From positions 1-13,792 of the forward strand of contig CAIXPV010000191.1 in NCBI GenBank assembly GCA_903921405.1: 13,792 bases of DNA, in the 5' to 3' direction. How positions within the stretch are numbered: position 1 is the first letter of the stretch; every line of letters begins with the position of its first letter. A program made the position numbers and the translations under genes. Shown piece by piece: positions 13,726-13,792 of this stretch. Source of the DNA: an uncultured Actinomycetes bacterium. GTDB taxonomy: Bacteria > Actinomycetota > Actinomycetes > Nanopelagicales > Nanopelagicaceae. The notes under the pieces are model-generated. The model ran no database searches, was not told where the DNA came from, and was given only the letters and a program-made list of their open reading frames with translations.

Positions 13726-13792
13726 TGTAATCGCAATCGGCAGGAGTACTCTAAATCGGGTACAGAGCGAATTAAATATTAGAAACTAAGCA

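Noticed and set aside
13726..13792. tRNA or other RNA gene at the right end
   Set aside because: I found no T-loop GTTCRA or acceptor pairing; only short chance hairpins such as GTAC with GTAC.

Overview
The window looks like a chromosomal segment of a low-GC freshwater actinobacterium, most likely of the acI / Nanopelagicales group (Planktophila- or Nanopelagicus-like). Three things point there: the block clpS - DUF2017 - murI - rph - rdgB, an order typical of Actinomycetota; an actinorhodopsin; and compact AT-leaning DNA with several TAnnnT hexamers 6-7 nt upstream of start codons, the pattern of leaderless actinobacterial transcripts. The taxonomic call is inference from family knowledge, not a database search.

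Layout. Bases 1-4796 are on the plus strand: the 3' end of a secreted GH18-type glycosidase with Ig-like tail domains, clpS and a DUF2017 gene overlapping by 4 nt, then murI, rph, rdgB and a striking gene for a Lys/Ala-rich histone-like tail joined to one membrane helix and a fibronectin III domain. A strong terminator (4757-4796) closes this block. Bases 4804-9321 are on the minus strand, read from right to left: an MFS transporter, a hemolysin III/PAQR-type membrane protein, a coiled-coil protein with a Lys-rich tail, and an AT3+SGNH acyltransferase. A short divergent region (9322-9372) with an operator-like palindrome separates the MFS gene from a plus-strand DUF885 metallopeptidase-like gene. 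Bases 11023-13792 hold a long hairpin, a GC-rich palindrome-dense leader, the actinorhodopsin gene, a terminator, a small three-helix membrane protein, metY, and a final hairpin before an unassigned AT-rich end.

How the parts fit. murI (D-glutamate for peptidoglycan), the GH18 enzyme and the OatA-like acyltransferase concern the cell envelope. clpS acts in N-end-rule proteolysis. rph and rdgB act in RNA 3'-end maturation and nucleotide-pool cleaning. The actinorhodopsin carries all the proton-pump residues and is predicted to absorb green light. metY makes homocysteine from O-acetylhomoserine.

Most worth a second look: the membrane-anchored histone-like/FN3 protein and its tail resemblance to the coiled-coil protein; the actinorhodopsin leader (three 8-bp palindromes within 25 bp and a possible three-way junction RNA); the unrecognised small membrane protein directly downstream of the rhodopsin; and the operator-like palindrome between the divergent MFS and DUF885 genes. 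No gene-free stretch exceeds 300 bases; the longest is 11023-11234. I saw no tRNA, rRNA, CRISPR, insertion sequence or phage gene.
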